From assembly GCA_001599935.1 (NCBI GenBank), contig BCIJ01000028.1, positions 101,965-165,964 of the forward strand: 64,000 bases of DNA, read 5' to 3'. The stretch comes from Holtermannia corniformis. Lineage: Eukaryota > Basidiomycota > Tremellomycetes > Holtermanniales. The notes beneath the pieces are model-generated. The model was not told the origin of the DNA and did no database searches. It saw nothing but the letters and a program-made list of their open reading frames with translations. Shown here piece after piece: positions 32,005-44,469 of this stretch; position 1 is the stretch's first letter, and each line of letters opens with the position of its first letter. Made by a program: the position numbers and the translations under genes.

Positions 32005-33348
32005 ATGACAGCCTCAAAAGCAGCAAGCAAGGCGGAAGGGGCGGGCAGCAACTGGGCGAGGCTGCAAAAGGTGAGACCGCCCGTGACGTGAACGTGCTGA
32101 CGAGCCCAGACGCTGCCAAAGACTCCCGCCAAGGGTAAAGCAAAGGAGGCCGGGCCGGCACGTAGGGAGGCCCGGCGCGAGTACGTGTCGCGCGGGATTG
32201 CAGCCGTGGCCAAACATAATGACTTTGGGCGGGGTGAAGCAGGGTGAGTGAATCTCGAGAAGAGTACGCTGCTGACGTTCAGCCCGAGCACTGTCGCTGC
32301 GGTCGAAGCGGAACCCGCGGCTGGCCCATCGCATGTCACTGTCTCTGAGGGTGTGGTCTTTCTGCCACCACCGTCGGACAAGCCCATTGTGAACGAGCTG
32401 CGGCAGATGGTGGCTGGCCTCAACCACCTTGGCGAAGGCAAGAAGGCGTGAGTCCATCGCATCCCCTTGCACAGCTGACACCTGCAGTCCGGGCAACTAG
32501 TATGTCTATTCGCTCCATACAGCACTAACGACTCAGCATCGCTATCGACTGCGAAATGGTCGGCCTCGGCCCCCTCGGCTCCGAATCCGCTCTAGCCCGA
32601 GTCTCGCTCGTAAACTACCACGGGCACACCCTCCTCGATACGTTTGTCCAGCCACAAGAGCGCGTCACAGACTATCGAACCTGGGTCTCGGGCATTCGAG
32701 AGGAGGATATCTTGACGGCGCCGAGGTTTGACGTGGTGCAGAAACAGGTCGCCGAGCTCGTCGAAGGCAGGGTGTTGATTGGGCATGCGATCTCAAATGA
32801 TACAAAGGTGAGTTGGGTAGCTGTGGACAAGCTGACGCGCAGGCACTGCTACTCTCTCACCCGTCTCCTCTTATCCGCGATACGCAGACGTTTAAACCGC
32901 TGCGCGAGGTCGCCAAGACCAAACGGCCTGGCCTGAAGAAACTGGTCGAACTCGAGCTGGGGATCAAGATTCAATCCGGCGCGCACAGCTCGGTGCGTCA
33001 TCGTGTGCGACTCAATGTGCTAATTCCTAGGTCACCGACGCGCGCGCCACGATGGCTCTGTACAGACTACATAAACCCGAGTGGGAATCCATCCTCCGGC
33101 GAACGACCGAAGCGTTCTTGGCGAAATCAAAGGGTGGCGCGAAGAGGAAGCGGGATGACGACGAGATTGAGGAGGCGCCGCGAGGCAAGGCAGAGTTTCC
33201 TGGTGGAGGGCGAAGAGGCGTGAGCTCGGGCTTGGGCGTGATTGTCAAGCGCGGTGGGAAGAGGGTTGCGGGCGCTGGTAGGAGTGGGCATGTCGGTGGG
33301 AGTGCAGGCGGCGGGGGCGCAAAGTGGTGGGAGGAGAGTGCGAGCTGA
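32005..33348 (+). CDS. REX4: Rex4-type RNA exonuclease
   Basis: Rex4 is a DEDDh 3'-5' exonuclease of the nucleolus linked to ITS1 processing of pre-rRNA. The start at 32005 gives MTASKAASKAEGAGSNWARL, with the family NW..L motif near the N-terminus. A 12-nt exon (32488-32499, phase-correct) leads into the nuclease motif I, IAIDCEMVGLGPLGSESALA. Then ARVSLVNYHGHTLLDTFVQP, VTDYRTWVSGIREEDI, VLIGHAISNDTKALLLSHP (motif II), IRDTQTFKPL, and LVELELGIKIQSGAHSSVTD with ARATMALYRLHKPEWE (motif III). The acidic and His catalytic residues (DCE, HAISND, HSSVTDA) are in place. The tail is basic and Gly-rich. About 340 residues. Confidence 0.92.
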
Positions 33349-33971
33349 TATGCACGCTGGATGCATCGTTCTTGGAACAGAGACATTTGTCAGCCACAGT
33401 CGGCAGCGTCACGTCGCCGTTTGAGCGAGACATCGCCAACACCAGCACGCGGCATTCGAAAAACGTCACACGCCACGAGGTCCTCTCAAGTGACGACTTG
33501 AATGAGAACTCGTACATCGGAAGACTCGGGTTGGAATTCCCTCTGCAAGATATCAACACTCGTCCGTGGGATGGTCGGGAGAGCTAGAGATTCGGTAGGG
33601 GTTCAGCATCTGGAATTGCGCTGAAGATGTTGGCCCTGTCGTTACGCTGACCATCGTGTCAGAGTGGCGTGAGGAAAAGGAGTGGGGAAAGCTAGGATTG
33701 GGCGGTGGCATACTTGGGGCTAGAAACTGAAGGGTGAGCGAGGAGAAATCAGCGTTCCCATGACGCGCTATGCCCGGCCGGGGAAGCTGTCTGGCATCCA
33801 TGAGTGCTGCGTCGAGTCGCCTTGAGGAATCACTGGCGTCGATTGCGCGACATCATCGTCAGTTTGACAATCCGCGACATGGCGTCAGCTGTTCCAAACG
33901 TGCCATCATCAATCCATCAGCTCTCAACAGCTATCAACAGAAACGCGCAACTCTATACCATCCATCAGCGT
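33349..33971. other. Convergent intergenic region
   Basis: About 620 bp downstream of both REX4 and the unknown minus-strand gene. Only short overlapping ORFs with no recognisable content. Confidence 0.35.
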
Positions 33972-35438
33972 TCATCCCTCGCTCACAGCACGCGCGCGAC
34001 TGACCGAGTGATCGCCAACGGCCGTCAATTCAATCTTGTCTTCCGCCATTGCGTCGTCTTTCGGGAATGGATTGAGCCAGGGCGTGATGTCGACTGATTT
34101 GTTGGCCTGTGAGGTGGCTTTAGCATGGGTTGTGCCTCTCAAGCCAAGCTGAGAGGGCACAGATGGTGACGAGAAGAGACTCACGCCTTCTTTCGGAGGG
34201 GAGAGGCGCGGCCAGGATTGATCATTGATATTGACAATGAGTGCGAGGCGTCGAGTTGGCCTTTACTTCTATTAGCTGCCGATTTGGAGGTGGTGACATC
34301 GGCGAGGGACGTACCACAATACCGGAGCGACTAGCAACGCCGCGTGATTCCCCTCGTTGGCCATGTATATCTCAGCGTCGATACAGCGTAGCTCCAGCCG
34401 TAGCCTGTGATCCATCAGCTCTCCATCACAGGCACGCGACAGAACAGACCGATCGCCCCAAGCGCGCTGCTGCTCCTCGAGCCGATATCGAATCTTGACC
34501 AGTTTGTTCCCTGATGGACCTCTTTCGGCCCAGACGACGGCGCTGGCGCCTGAACCGGGCTTGACCGTCTGCGCCTCGACACGCCGTCGCTTTACTCCCG
34601 TTTGCTCGTGCTCTTGGCTTTGGCCCAGGACGTTGCGCAACACGCCCTCGGCCCAGTCGTCCGACAGATCCGAAACGGTCTGTACTAGTGTTGCGCGTTG
34701 TGCAGGCGTCAGGGGTATTGGTAAAGCGGCGATACGTTCGGTTAGAGCGCGGTGGAGCAGCGGCGCGATGAGGCTTGCTGGGCTGATTTGCTGAGGCGGG
34801 TTAGCTGGGGTCGAGTGTGGCGAGGGGCTCACGAGGATCTCTTTCGGGTAGACGGTGGTGAATTGGCGGTTGTGGTGTTCAATCGCTTCGTTGCTATGTA
34901 CCGTTAGTGATATGAGGTAGGGAGTAGGACCTTACGGGGTGATCTCGGTGATGATGTAGCCTCCGTCGCGCGGAATGTCCTTGAGCGTGCGCCAAGTGAA
35001 CACTAAGCGAGTCCACGGCGCCACGTCCCATTGCGCATCACTCGTATCGGGCAGAAGCGTCACCTGGGTCGCTATTCATCAGCCACGCTTACGTTCACAA
35101 GCTCACATTCGCCAACGAATTCATAGATGACATACGGTAGATCGAGACTTGCGCAAAACTCGGCACGTCAGCTCGCTCCTCGTCGGTAGGTAACCCACCT
35201 TGACGCCCGCGACCGTATCCCAGCCAAACGTATCCCTCGGTCGAATAGTCCCTCGCTTGTCGCAGTTTGACACCCCCTCGTTGGATACCGTCATGGCGAG
35301 ATCGATGGTCGCTGCCGAGGTCACGTCGGAGACTTTGGCGCGGCCATGCCATATCTGGCGGAGGGGGATGCGTATCGGAGGATTAAAGACTGGCAGGTGG
35401 GGCGCTGGTTCGCCTGTGAGGTCGATAACGGGCGGCAT
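33972..35438 (-). CDS. Conserved-looking protein of unknown function
   Basis: I do not recognise the family. From an ATG at 35438 (an upstream in-frame extension to about 35550 is possible) the exons read MPPVIDLTGEPAPHLPVFNP, TIDLAMTVSNEGVSNCDKRG, FGWDTVAGVKV, then a short exon SIYRMSSMNSLAN, VTLLPDTSDAQWDVAPWTRL, VFTWRTLKDIPRDGGYIITE, NEAIEHHNRQFTTVYPKEIL, SPASLIAPLLHRALTERIAA, a helical block (LSDDWAEGVLRNVLGQSQEH), a basic KRRRVE patch, VKIRYRLEEQQRAWGDRSVL, and finally VDITPWLNPFPKDDAM before the stop at 33972. Junction phases fit for nearly all introns (one uses an AAG acceptor). The KRRRVE patch could be a nuclear signal. Tightly divergent from PER1 (128 bp). Confidence 0.6.
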
Positions 35439-35565
35439 TGTTGAGCGCAGAGCAAGGGGGAATGAGGATATCGATTTCTTGACGACCACGTGGCGATCGG
35501 GATCCCGAAAGTCCGTCAGGCACAGACCGAAATCGTAACAGCGAGCGTACTCGACATCCATCAGC

Positions 35566-36499
35566 ATGAGCACACGCCTTGCCATCCTCACCGCCGCCTT
35601 GTTGGCCCTCGCTCCCGTCCTCGCCTCGAGCGGCGACCGCAATCCATCGTTCCGTCACTGCCTCGCCGAATGCACCTCGGCCGCGTGCCAGCCGTCCAGC
35701 CCGGCCCTCCCGACCATCCTCCGTCTGCTAGCGTGGTCGTGCCCTCAGAACTGCGCGTACGAGTGCTCGCACGCATTCACCGATGCGGGGCAATACGAGC
35801 AATTCTACGGCAAATGGGTGTTTTACCGCCTCGCGGGGATCCAAGAACCCGCCAGCGTCGTGTTCAGCCTGTTGAACCTGTGGGTGCATGTGCGCGGCCT
35901 CGCAACGATCAGACGCAAGGCGCGGGGTAGCTCTCTCCGCCCGTGGCTGCTGCTCCTGCCGTGGGTCCAGATCAACACGTGGATCTGGAGTGCCGTCTTT
36001 CACTCAAGAGGTGGGTGCGTCGGCCGGTATGGAGCTAACGTCAGACACGCCCGTGACGGAAAAGCTCGACTATTTCTCTGCAGCCCTCACGATAGGGTAC
36101 ACGTTGTGCTACGCCATCATCCGGCTCTTCCACCTCGACCGACTCCGGCCCGCCGTCGCCATCGCAACCGCCATCACCCTGCTCACACACTACATCTACC
36201 TACTCTCCTGCGAACGCTTCCCATACGGCTACAACATTCTCTTCTCCCTCGTCCTCGGTACCGCCCACAACGCCCTCTGGGTCATCTACTCGCTCTCCCA
36301 CTGGCACGAGTCCCCGCCACACAGGTGGCCACTCTACCTCGTCATCGCCACCACGCTCGCCATGTCACTCGAACTGTTCGACTTTGCACCGTTCTGGCGC
36401 GCAATCGACGCCCACTCGCTGTGGCACGCGGCAACCGTCCCGATCGCAGTCGGGTGGTATCGCTTCATTGCGTGGGACGTCGAGCAGGGGTTCAAATAG
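35566..36499 (+). CDS. PER1: Per1/PGAP3 GPI-anchor remodelling phospholipase
   Basis: Per1 removes the sn-2 acyl chain of GPI anchors in the ER, a step of lipid remodelling. The start at 35566 opens a signal peptide (MSTRLAILTAALLALAPVLA). A Cys-rich lumenal segment follows (HCLAECTSAACQ, WSCPQNCAYECSHAF, YEQFYGKWVFYRLAGIQEPA). Seven membrane segments can be seen, including WLLLLPWVQINTWIWSAVFH. A 34-nt intron (36011-36044) joins to DTPVTEKLDYFSAALTIGYT. The conserved HSR..TEKLDYF motif and the C-terminal FDFAPFWRAIDAHSLWHAAT with catalytic-type D/H residues of the CREST superfamily are intact. 299 residues. Confidence 0.93.
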
Positions 36500-36510
36500 G
36501 CATGCATCAT

Positions 36511-36861
36511 CTACCAGTACCCGTCGTGGCTGTGGCTCACGGAAGAGTCGTGTCCTCCGTGGGAGCCGTGTCCGCCGTAAGAGCTGTGTTCATGATTGGA
36601 GCCGTGAGAGCCGTGTCCGTGGTGGCTATGGTGCGGGCTCGTCACGGTAGGCCAAGCAAGACCGGCGTCTACCGATGAGCCAGCGTTCAAGATACGAGAC
36701 CTGGATGCAGTCACTGGCTTGGCCGGCGGTTTAGCCGTCGATGCAGTCGGTCTCGCCGTCGTGACCACCGACTTACCCGCCTCAATCGGCGTCTTCTCGT
36801 CACCAGAGTCAAGAGCAGCGCGTTTCGCGCCAAAGCCGAACAGCCAGGTCAAATACCGCAT
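36511..36861 (-). CDS. Small His/Gly/Ser-rich protein
   Basis: A 116-residue ORF starting MRYLTWLFGFGAKRAALDSG. The middle is Thr/Ala/Pro/Lys-rich (TARPTASTAKPPAKPV). The C-terminal third is an irregular His-Gly-Ser repeat (HHSHHGHGSHGSN, SSYGGHGSHGGHDSSVSHSH) ending DGYW. The His density suggests metal binding, but no family is recognised. It ends 12 bp from the PER1 stop on the opposite strand. It may be extended 5' by exons I did not find. Confidence 0.45.
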   Translation of the reverse strand: MRYLTWLFGFGAKRAALDSGDEKTPIEAGKSVVTTARPTASTAKPPAKPVTASRSRILNAGSSVDAGLAWPTVTSPHHSHHGHGSHGSNHEHSSYGGHGSHGGHDSSVSHSHDGYW

Positions 36862-37402
36862 TGTCACCAACGCTCGATCGAGGAGGTGGGACCCACAGTG
36901 AGCGTGTTCACAGTGACTTGGTCGTTTCGTTGTCAAGGATTGGTAGGAATACTCTGGGATGACGCGTCGTGTACAGTCTTGTTCATCTTCGAGAGCCGCG
37001 CGAGCAAGCAGGCGGTCAGTCGGAAAGCGCCACATGTGGCGAAATCGAGCCGTCAACCACGGCCGTCCAACTTCCCACAAATATCTCAAATACCAAGGTT
37101 GTCGTCCGTTAGCGTTCACGCAAGCACCTGCGCGTTATGCGATTTTTTTTCAAGGCTTGCAGGGTGCTCTGGGCTCGATGCGCTGTATGCGAAACGACGG
37201 GTAATAGGTGGTAAATCTTGGTAGTCACACCCGCCAAGATGCGTTCCTATCAGCACTGGTGCTGAGTGCGGCCTAGACCTACATGAACCTATAAGCAAGC
37301 CAACCAGAGGACGCGCGAAACATTTAGGTATAGCTTTCTTCCATCCATTTTGACCTGGGGAGACCAGCATTACGTGAGATTGTGTAAAATTATGCAAAAA
37401 GA
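36862..37402. other. Intergenic region 5' of the His-rich gene, 3' of the tRNA
   Basis: About 540 bp, more AT-rich toward the tRNA. No gene seen. A TTTTT run immediately 3' of the tRNA (minus strand, around 37396-37400) would serve as RNA polymerase III terminator. Confidence 0.45.
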
Positions 37403-37490
37403 TGTCCGATCTGAGGCTCGAACTCAGGTGTTCAGTTGTCACGCTGTTAAGCTATGAGACTGATGCCCTAACCAACTAGACTAATCAGAC
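37403..37490 (-). tRNA. tRNA-Met(CAT): tRNA-Met (anticodon CAT), elongator type, with intron
   Basis: On the minus strand the 88-nt gene folds as a cloverleaf. The acceptor stem pairs GTCTGAT with ATCGGAC, discriminator A. The A box is TAGTCTAGTTGG. The anticodon stem pairs TCAGT with ACTGA around loop CTCATA-A, interrupted by a 15-nt intron at the usual 37/38 position. The T arm CTGAG-TTCGAGC-CTCAG contains the B box. 73 nt after intron removal. The first base pair G-C and the intron indicate elongator rather than initiator tRNA-Met. A T5 terminator follows. Confidence 0.92.
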
Positions 37491-38207
37491 AATTGATATT
37501 TGAAATGTTATGCAAATCTCTAAGTTTGTGACAGCGGATGCTTGTTCGTCTGGGGAAGTCGGCTTTTGCACATCGTCGCCTTAATTATTGGCTTCAACTC
37601 AAGCATCTGCTCGTACAAGAAAGGAAAGGGTGGTCGACCGCGACGCCAATAGTATCGGGAGAGCGTATGCATTTGCAGGACCAGTCAGCTGTGCAGGGAT
37701 GTGTTTTCTACTGCTCTAGTTGCGATGAGCCCTCTTCAACGCAGCCACCGTGGCGAGTCAAGCCTGGTGTTAATGACCAGTATGCATCACTCCGCAGACG
37801 TCGCGGACCTATGATAACTAGTGGATCTACACAGGTTGTAGCTTGTCCTACTCGCCAGAGCGCTCAGACGTAGGGTGTGCTGTCACAGTTAGTGACTTTC
37901 AGTGTCGCAAGAGCGACCTACGTGACGATGAGGAGTAATAAGTCTCGGGATGGACTTTGCCCTTCAACGCTTCGTGGTCGATGTGGGCGACGTATGAATA
38001 GTAGAGGAACGTTGAAAGAAATACGATGCAGAAAGTACCTTTATGAGTGTCAGCAGCGGGAAGTAGGGTTATTCAGGAAATGCTCACTCCTGTACAGCTC
38101 CCAAAGGCAAGGATAGACCGCTTCGCGACCGAACCTGCGTACCAGACTTCGACTCGGCCCGTGCCTGTATATGGATCAGTCATCCTCGATGCAATTGACA
38201 TCGTGAC
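37491..38207. other. Intergenic region
   Basis: About 700 bp between the tRNA and the next minus-strand gene. No supported gene. The first bases hold the tRNA 5' flank. A possible extra 3' exon of the next gene may lie at 38060-38165. Confidence 0.35.
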
Positions 38208-40458
38208 TCACCGCGCGACCCTCGTATGCACTGACCGCATCCCCGTGTCCCCCTCATCTTCCTCTGCGTTCAACGGCGAGTGGCATAGCTCGCAGATGGC
38301 TGCAAGACCGATGACTTTCGGCTTGGGACCGTACAGGTCGTGAGAGCTGTTGACAAAGGCAGTATATCCAGGGTGAGCCCGTCCAGGATAGGGGGGGTGG
38401 TCTGTTGTGGAAAACGCGAGCTTGGTGTCGGTGTGTGTCTCGATATCCCTCGGGTAGATCAGAGCGCGTTCCCAATGGATTCTGGCGTGGGAAGATGAGA
38501 GCTGGCGTGCTCCGATAACGCATGTAATCAAAGCTCCGTTCGCCATACCCTGTACGAGCGCCAAACTGCGCTCGAAAGCTGTCCGAGCGCGGGCGGTCTT
38601 GTCCGCCGGGTGCCGGATCGCCATGTTTTCAAAGAGGTGGTCGATGCAGGGTGTATACAGGGTAGGGCGAGTGGAGTGAAGTGCGAGTGCGAACAGGACC
38701 GCGCACGATCGCAGCAGGTCGGATGCGATGGGCTGGAGCGAGGGAAGTAAGCGCTCGGCTTGGCCGAGACAACGCAGGTTGTCATCGTAGAGCGCGTGGC
38801 TAAACCCTCCCGGACGGTACACTTTTGTCCCATCGAGCTTTGAGCCCTCTTCGCCGATCATGGCGAGCCCGGCAGCTTTCATCTGTGCCAAGCAGGCCAA
38901 AGAAGTTGCAGCGACGGCGGCTCGACGAGCGGTATCGTCGCGAAGTCCATCCAACTCTTCTTGGAGGAGCTTGCGGTAAGCAGGGACCGCGACGTCGAAT
39001 GCGTCAAGCACTGCCTGCTTCTGTGCCTCATCCTCGATCTCCGAGTTCGGACTTGCGATAGTATCGAGACAGGTCGAAGGGTCGAGGGCAAACTGGGTCG
39101 CATCGATGCCGTCTTCGTCTAGATCTCCTTCCGCACATTCGGCTTCTTCTTGTTCTTCTTCAGACGATTCGCCTGTCGCCGACACAGGACGATGAAAGAC
39201 CGGTCGACGTGACGGGCGGATGACTCCGGTGTCTGTCCGTGTGCGTGGCTCGATGATGACCGGTAGGTCGAGCAAGGTAGTCACATCGGTGATCAGACTG
39301 ATCGTCGTGGCACGGGCGGTGACTAGTCGGTCGAGTACAGGCAAAAGCCCCGGCAGGGGTGCTAGCGCCGATTGCGGCTTGGACGTTGCTTTCTCGAGCC
39401 GAGAGAATGCCGTGTGGTGGTAAACTGCCGCAGCTTGACCAAGCTCTCTCATTTTTGCGAAGCCGATGCACATGTCGTGGATGGTAGTCTGGTCCGCGGT
39501 CGAAAGTGGCCGTGGCACAGAATCAAAGTACTGAGATGGTCAGCGCTGGCTTTGAACTCCGCAATCCGTACTTACGCTGACACTTGCAGTTTCACCGCCC
39601 ATCTCCTCCAGATACATCTTCTCTGCCCCTCTGTCCACGACCCAACGCACGATCCAGTGAAATTTTTCAAGATACTGAGACAGGCGCAACTTGCCGCCGA
39701 CGAGCATGGGCGGTGTCACCAGCCGCCATCGCCGATATCATGCTCGTCATAGTCGCTGTTCTCCAAGCGAGCCGCATGGGCGTCGTCAACGTCGACATAC
39801 AAGTCTAGGTATCGGACGAGGGCTTCGCGATTGAACGTGAGAAGTTCATCGCAGCGCCCGTGATGTTTGCTAGCAATCCGGCGCTGAAACACGTCAGATG
39901 CTAACACCTTGACGAGCTGGTTCAAGCGCTCGACGTAATCGGAGCGCAGGTTGAGGAACGTGCTGAGTCTCTCGGTTGGTACGATCATGTTGTTCGCGCG
40001 CGGAAATACGTGAGGATGTGCGTGCGAGGAGCGACGACCCAGTCGGTTCAGCATCGCCTGCCTGTTGATCGCATCAGTACTGATCAAACCTGGCATCGTC
40101 AGACGTACCAAGTCTCACCCTGAGGCCACGGTTTGCCTTGAGATGCCGCTGTCGCGGCGGCAATCGTAAACGTGTCCTCTTGCTGGATGAGATGGTTGAT
40201 GGCTTCGGGAAAAGTAACACCCAGCTCTCGTTCGATCTGATCACATTGCAAACGAAACCGCCCGGGAACAGGTCCTCGACGAGCGCGTTCCAGTTGGTCG
40301 GGGCCAAGGTCGGTCGCAACGCCTCTTGCACAGCGTCCTCGTTGCCGGTCTGTTCATCTTGCATCGTATCACCCGGTCTACCCTCTTGACGGGTCTGTGC
40401 CGAGGAAGTTGAAGGTGCCAAACGCGACGTCTGACGGTGTCAGCACAGGCGTCGACAT
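38208..40458 (-). CDS. Large protein of unknown function
   Basis: I recognise no family. ATG at 40458 (MSTPVLTPSDVAFGTFNFLG), then via a 32-nt intron a long frame: VATDLGPDQLERARRGPVPG, DQIERELGVTFPEAINHLIQ, QEDTFTIAAATAASQGKPWP. The next exon gives GLISTDAINRQAMLNRLGRR, NNMIVPTERLSTFLNLRSDY and LTFNREALVRYLDL. A further exon gives LRLSQYLEKFHWIVRWVVDR. The last long exon (38208-39518) is mainly helical: STADQTTIHDMCIGFAKMRE, an acidic run, CLAQMKAAGLAMIGEEGSKL, IASDLLRSCAVLFALALHST, and near the end a CELC motif (AAICELCHSPLNAEEDE). A terminal intron at about 38163-38207 may extend the protein. Roughly 680 residues. Coding signal is strong, yet function is unknown. Confidence 0.6.
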
Positions 40459-43400
40459 GGCCTGCCCGCCGCTCCCTTCTCCACCTTTGCCTGCGTGCAA
40501 TCAACAGAAGCGACAGAAGTCGGTGGCAACACGAGGCGCACAGACATCTCTTAGATTGTGCGCGGAAGAAATAACATCACGTGACATGTTTCAGCGTAGG
40601 TTGGGTTTCTGAAACCACCCCATCGCACGCTTGAACTTGTGGTCTTTTACACGCCTATTTGTGCATCTCAAGCCACGCCCGTCAAGATCATCAAGACGTC
40701 AACCTTCTAGTTTCGACCTGCCGACAGTGTTGCACGAAGACCGGAGGCTGCTTAGGCGCGAGCCGAAGCCGTGTAAGACCTAGACAGGTATGTGGACGCT
40801 ATGCGAACGACCGTGTTCAAGGCACAAGGGAAGGCCACTTTCGTGCAAATCTCTATTCAAGCCAAGAGTGCCGCTCGTCTCGTCAGACCGGCGGTGCCAA
40901 TCACTGTTTTCAAGAGTCGAAATCATGTACGCCGACGCTTTGCCGGGTGGCTTTCGACCGCGATGCTGGCAGCGGCCTATTCCAAAGATGCTACGTATTG
41001 CTCGTACGACGGTCCAGACCTGTCCTGGTCTAGCGTGATCTCTCCTGCGTGCATCTTACAATTGAAGGTGTCCGGCCTCCTAGCGCTTACGCAGGTGTCC
41101 TTCATCTCAGCGTTACGAACGCCAGTGCGCGCTTTCTCTAACGCGAGTTCAGGATACGGTCACCGGCTGCGTGTCGGGATTTACGCCGGCAATCACATCA
41201 AGTCTGGCTAGGAGACAATTGCGGTGACTGCACCATTAGAGTACAGATCCGGCGGGACTGTATGACATCGTGGTCAGTCGTGCGCCGTGCATCTGGTCGG
41301 CTCGTCATTGACGCTCACTTGCAGCATCGCGAACATCGTGACTGCGATCGGGACCCTACTCGAGCAGTTTCCCTGAAATTTCATCTGTCCGCCAACCCGG
41401 ATCGAACACTCTATGGTCTATGTCAACGACAATAGCCCATCGGCTTCGACGGTACTAGGTCCGGGTTGCGGATCACGGGCCGAGGTCAATCCACCAAAGG
41501 TGAACTGTCCGCTCAGTCGCTCAAGAACGGTCACTGACGCGGTATCATAGACTGCTACAACGCACTATTGCCGCCAACACCCCCACGTCTCTCTCGTCAG
41601 CATTGTGAAGTACTTGCAGCGCAAGAGACATAGCAGTCTAACTGGCGCACATCAGCCCCTTGCAGTGCGTTGCGATCGGTCACGGACAGGTTACCGAGTA
41701 CTGACAACCGTCTTTCAGGCCAGCATCGTCTGTGTCGACGCCGTCACATTTTCCATCAGCAACTCATCCCAGGCGACTTCCGTGATTCAACGTCTTGCCT
41801 GTCAAGGCGGCGGCGCGCAGCTTCCTGAGCGACCCTGTCTGCTTTTCACGACCTGCCACGCCATCACAACGCTTCGACCAGCCGAAGCCCGCCCGACATA
41901 GCCAACAGCCCCCGCTCGCTCGGGACATCGCCTCGGTCCATAACAGCAACGCCATACTCGTCGATCAGGCGGTGGACGCTATCATTCACGACAGTTTGGC
42001 GCCGCTAGATGACACGACTCTGGCGTATCATCATGTCCAACCGGTACCGAGCTACACCGCATTCGCTAAACGACCTGTATTTGGCTCCAGGATCTCTGAC
42101 GGCGTTTCGACTGCCTGGCAGAATGCGGTACGCTTCCTCTTCACGTCCTCGTCCGCGTCACGCCACTGAAGTGCTATGGAATGCTCCCTGCCGGCGCCAA
42201 TATAGTTGCGACTTAGTTGCATTACGATGGTGGAAGTAGGCTGCATCACTGTACTATCGATTACATGTCAAACATTCTATACATACACGGCGCCCAAGCT
42301 CCTTCGGCGACTCGGCGACTCGGCGACATGATTCAGATGCCATGCTGTTGGACCACGTCATGCGACTGGTTTGCCGGATTAGAGCTACGCGCCTTTCGAG
42401 TTCAGGTCTACGTACTTGAGATGACCCGCAGAGGTTCCGTGCAGCAGGAATGTTGCAGCCGCAATGGGGGCATCCCTGTGCGTCAAGGAGACTGCCGACG
42501 GTGCCTTGACGGATCGCTGCAAGTAGGACGAGCACCTATCACGGTCAGTCATGAACAAGTGTCATAAGACGAAGAACGCACCGAGCGTGAAAGCACTACG
42601 CGGATGGCTGAACTTTTGATGAGCCGTCTCGAAATTCACCCTGCAAGGAGAGCAATCGAATGCAGGCGCATCTGCACCGTGTCCGGCCTACGTTGTGTCA
42701 GCAGGACAGCACACATCGCTGCAAGTGCACGGACGGGGTCGCTGACGGTGTCAATGTCTTGGTTGTTCAGGATAGATGACGGTTGCTTGGTGAAACCGGT
42801 TGCTTCGAATCCGAAACTGCCGGTTACGACGTTGACGGTGACGAGATCGTTGATACCACGAAGCGTATGACACCTTCGCATCGACCATGCCGAGGTCGGT
42901 GTCGGTCTTGGGACGACATTCACGTAGGGACGAGTGCGCGTCAACGATCTACCCCAGAGGCACACTTGATGCCCCAGTAGTTGCAATAGCGATCGCCGTC
43001 GCTAAATTTGTCAGCAGCTTCAAGATCGGCAGCGTCTTCTCGGGCGCCTGCCTGGCTTGGTCTATTCGGCATGCTGCGTGCCGATCGGAGGCCATGCTAG
43101 TGGCGTGATCGCTCTGGACTGCGTTGCTGGCGTGTGTTTCCGTGCAGCAGCTCGATCTCGTCTGAGCCACTCTTCTTCTTGCTATGCGACTCGGCCGCTG
43201 GCATAGCCCATTGGGCTATCATTAGGTGGATCGTCGCCCGGGAGGCAACACCAGAACCTGCGACGCTACGAGACTAGATGTCATGTGGTAGTAGGCGGTC
43301 AGGTGTAGGGTCCGGGCGACGTAGGTGAGCTTGGTGCAGGATGCGCTAAGTTTGATCAGAGGAGGAGCGTGTGGTTGCTTCGAGCCTTCAGTGAGCAATC

Positions 43401-44469
43401 GCGGCGTGTACCCACTCCGATCCAGACAGGAACGTTCTTGGGCATGAGCTCGTACGTCGGGAGTCACATCGCAGCGCTCGACATTGTCAGGCTTGCGCAG
43501 CGCAAGCGTGTCTGAAGGAAGGATGGGATTGTGGTGCGTGTCGTTTCGGGCCCGAATTTCGTCATCCCGAGATGCGCCCGCAGTTGAGATTGATGTTGAG
43601 TTTGCAGAGTCTGACGTTCCGGCGATCGCCTTGGCATTGCGAGCCTTTTGAAGGTCGATCGACAGCGGTTGGACTTGCCCGCGAGCACGTAATAGCCGAG
43701 TGGCGACAGTAGCGGTGGTAGCCTCGACGAGCTTGTGACAACTTTGCCTGCGTTCGTCAGCTAGCAAGCATCGAGTCACGAAGCTACACACCTGGTCGCT
43801 CTGCAGCTCCGCCTTGTCCTCGAGCTCTTTCTCCCTCTTCGGGCCCTTGTGGCTGCTGACAACCCCCTCTTGGGGACAATACTGGATGACTGGACGTGCC
43901 CACTGGTGCACATTATCCACCGGGAGATCGCACAGTGTCAACGCGATAACACATCGCGGGGACTTCTACCTTTAGGATTGTCCGTCGTGCGTAGGCAAAG
44001 AGTAGTAACGAACCAACCGATTGGAAGGTCGTCGACTCGGCGACGTCTATCTTGAGATTGTTCGACTGAAAGACGCCCGTTAACTTGCGATTCGCTCGGA
44101 GACAGCGACGTACTGTGCGCGGTTGCTCCGAACTCGAATGCGCGGCTTTGCTCGTTCGGTATTCTTTGCGTGTTTGCGGGAGAACTTGCAGCCAAGCATG
44201 CGGCCGGCTTGGTCTGGACGTGCTTCGTGTCGTACTTGACGCTCCTGACGATCGACCGCTACAGGTGTCTCGGGCTACACCATTGTGTGCTTGAGTGTGC
44301 AATGTCAGGGCACATCTGTGGAAATGTTGTTGACAGTTGCGGTCATGAGGGTGATGCGTCCGATTACATGCATCGCCAGCGGGCCGCTTCGGTTCTGACG
44401 CCAAGTGACAGCATGACACTCAGTTGCGTCCTCAACAGTGCGGTACCATCACGTGATCCTATTTCCATC
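40459..44469. other. About 4 kb with little coding signal
   Basis: No recognisable gene. Two ORFs could be real but have no support: a + strand ORF from about 40801 to 41211 (136 residues from its first ATG) and a minus-strand frame at 43222-43941 containing a possible intron. A short 8-bp tandem repeat (CGGCGACT, three units) lies near 42306. I saw no transposase, reverse transcriptase or long terminal repeat. Compared with the rest of the window, where genes sit 100-700 bp apart, this is strikingly empty. Confidence 0.45.

Noticed and set aside
43222..43941. 239-residue minus-strand ORF
   Set aside because: No domain, a likely intron in the middle, and no coherent product after removing it; left as unsupported.
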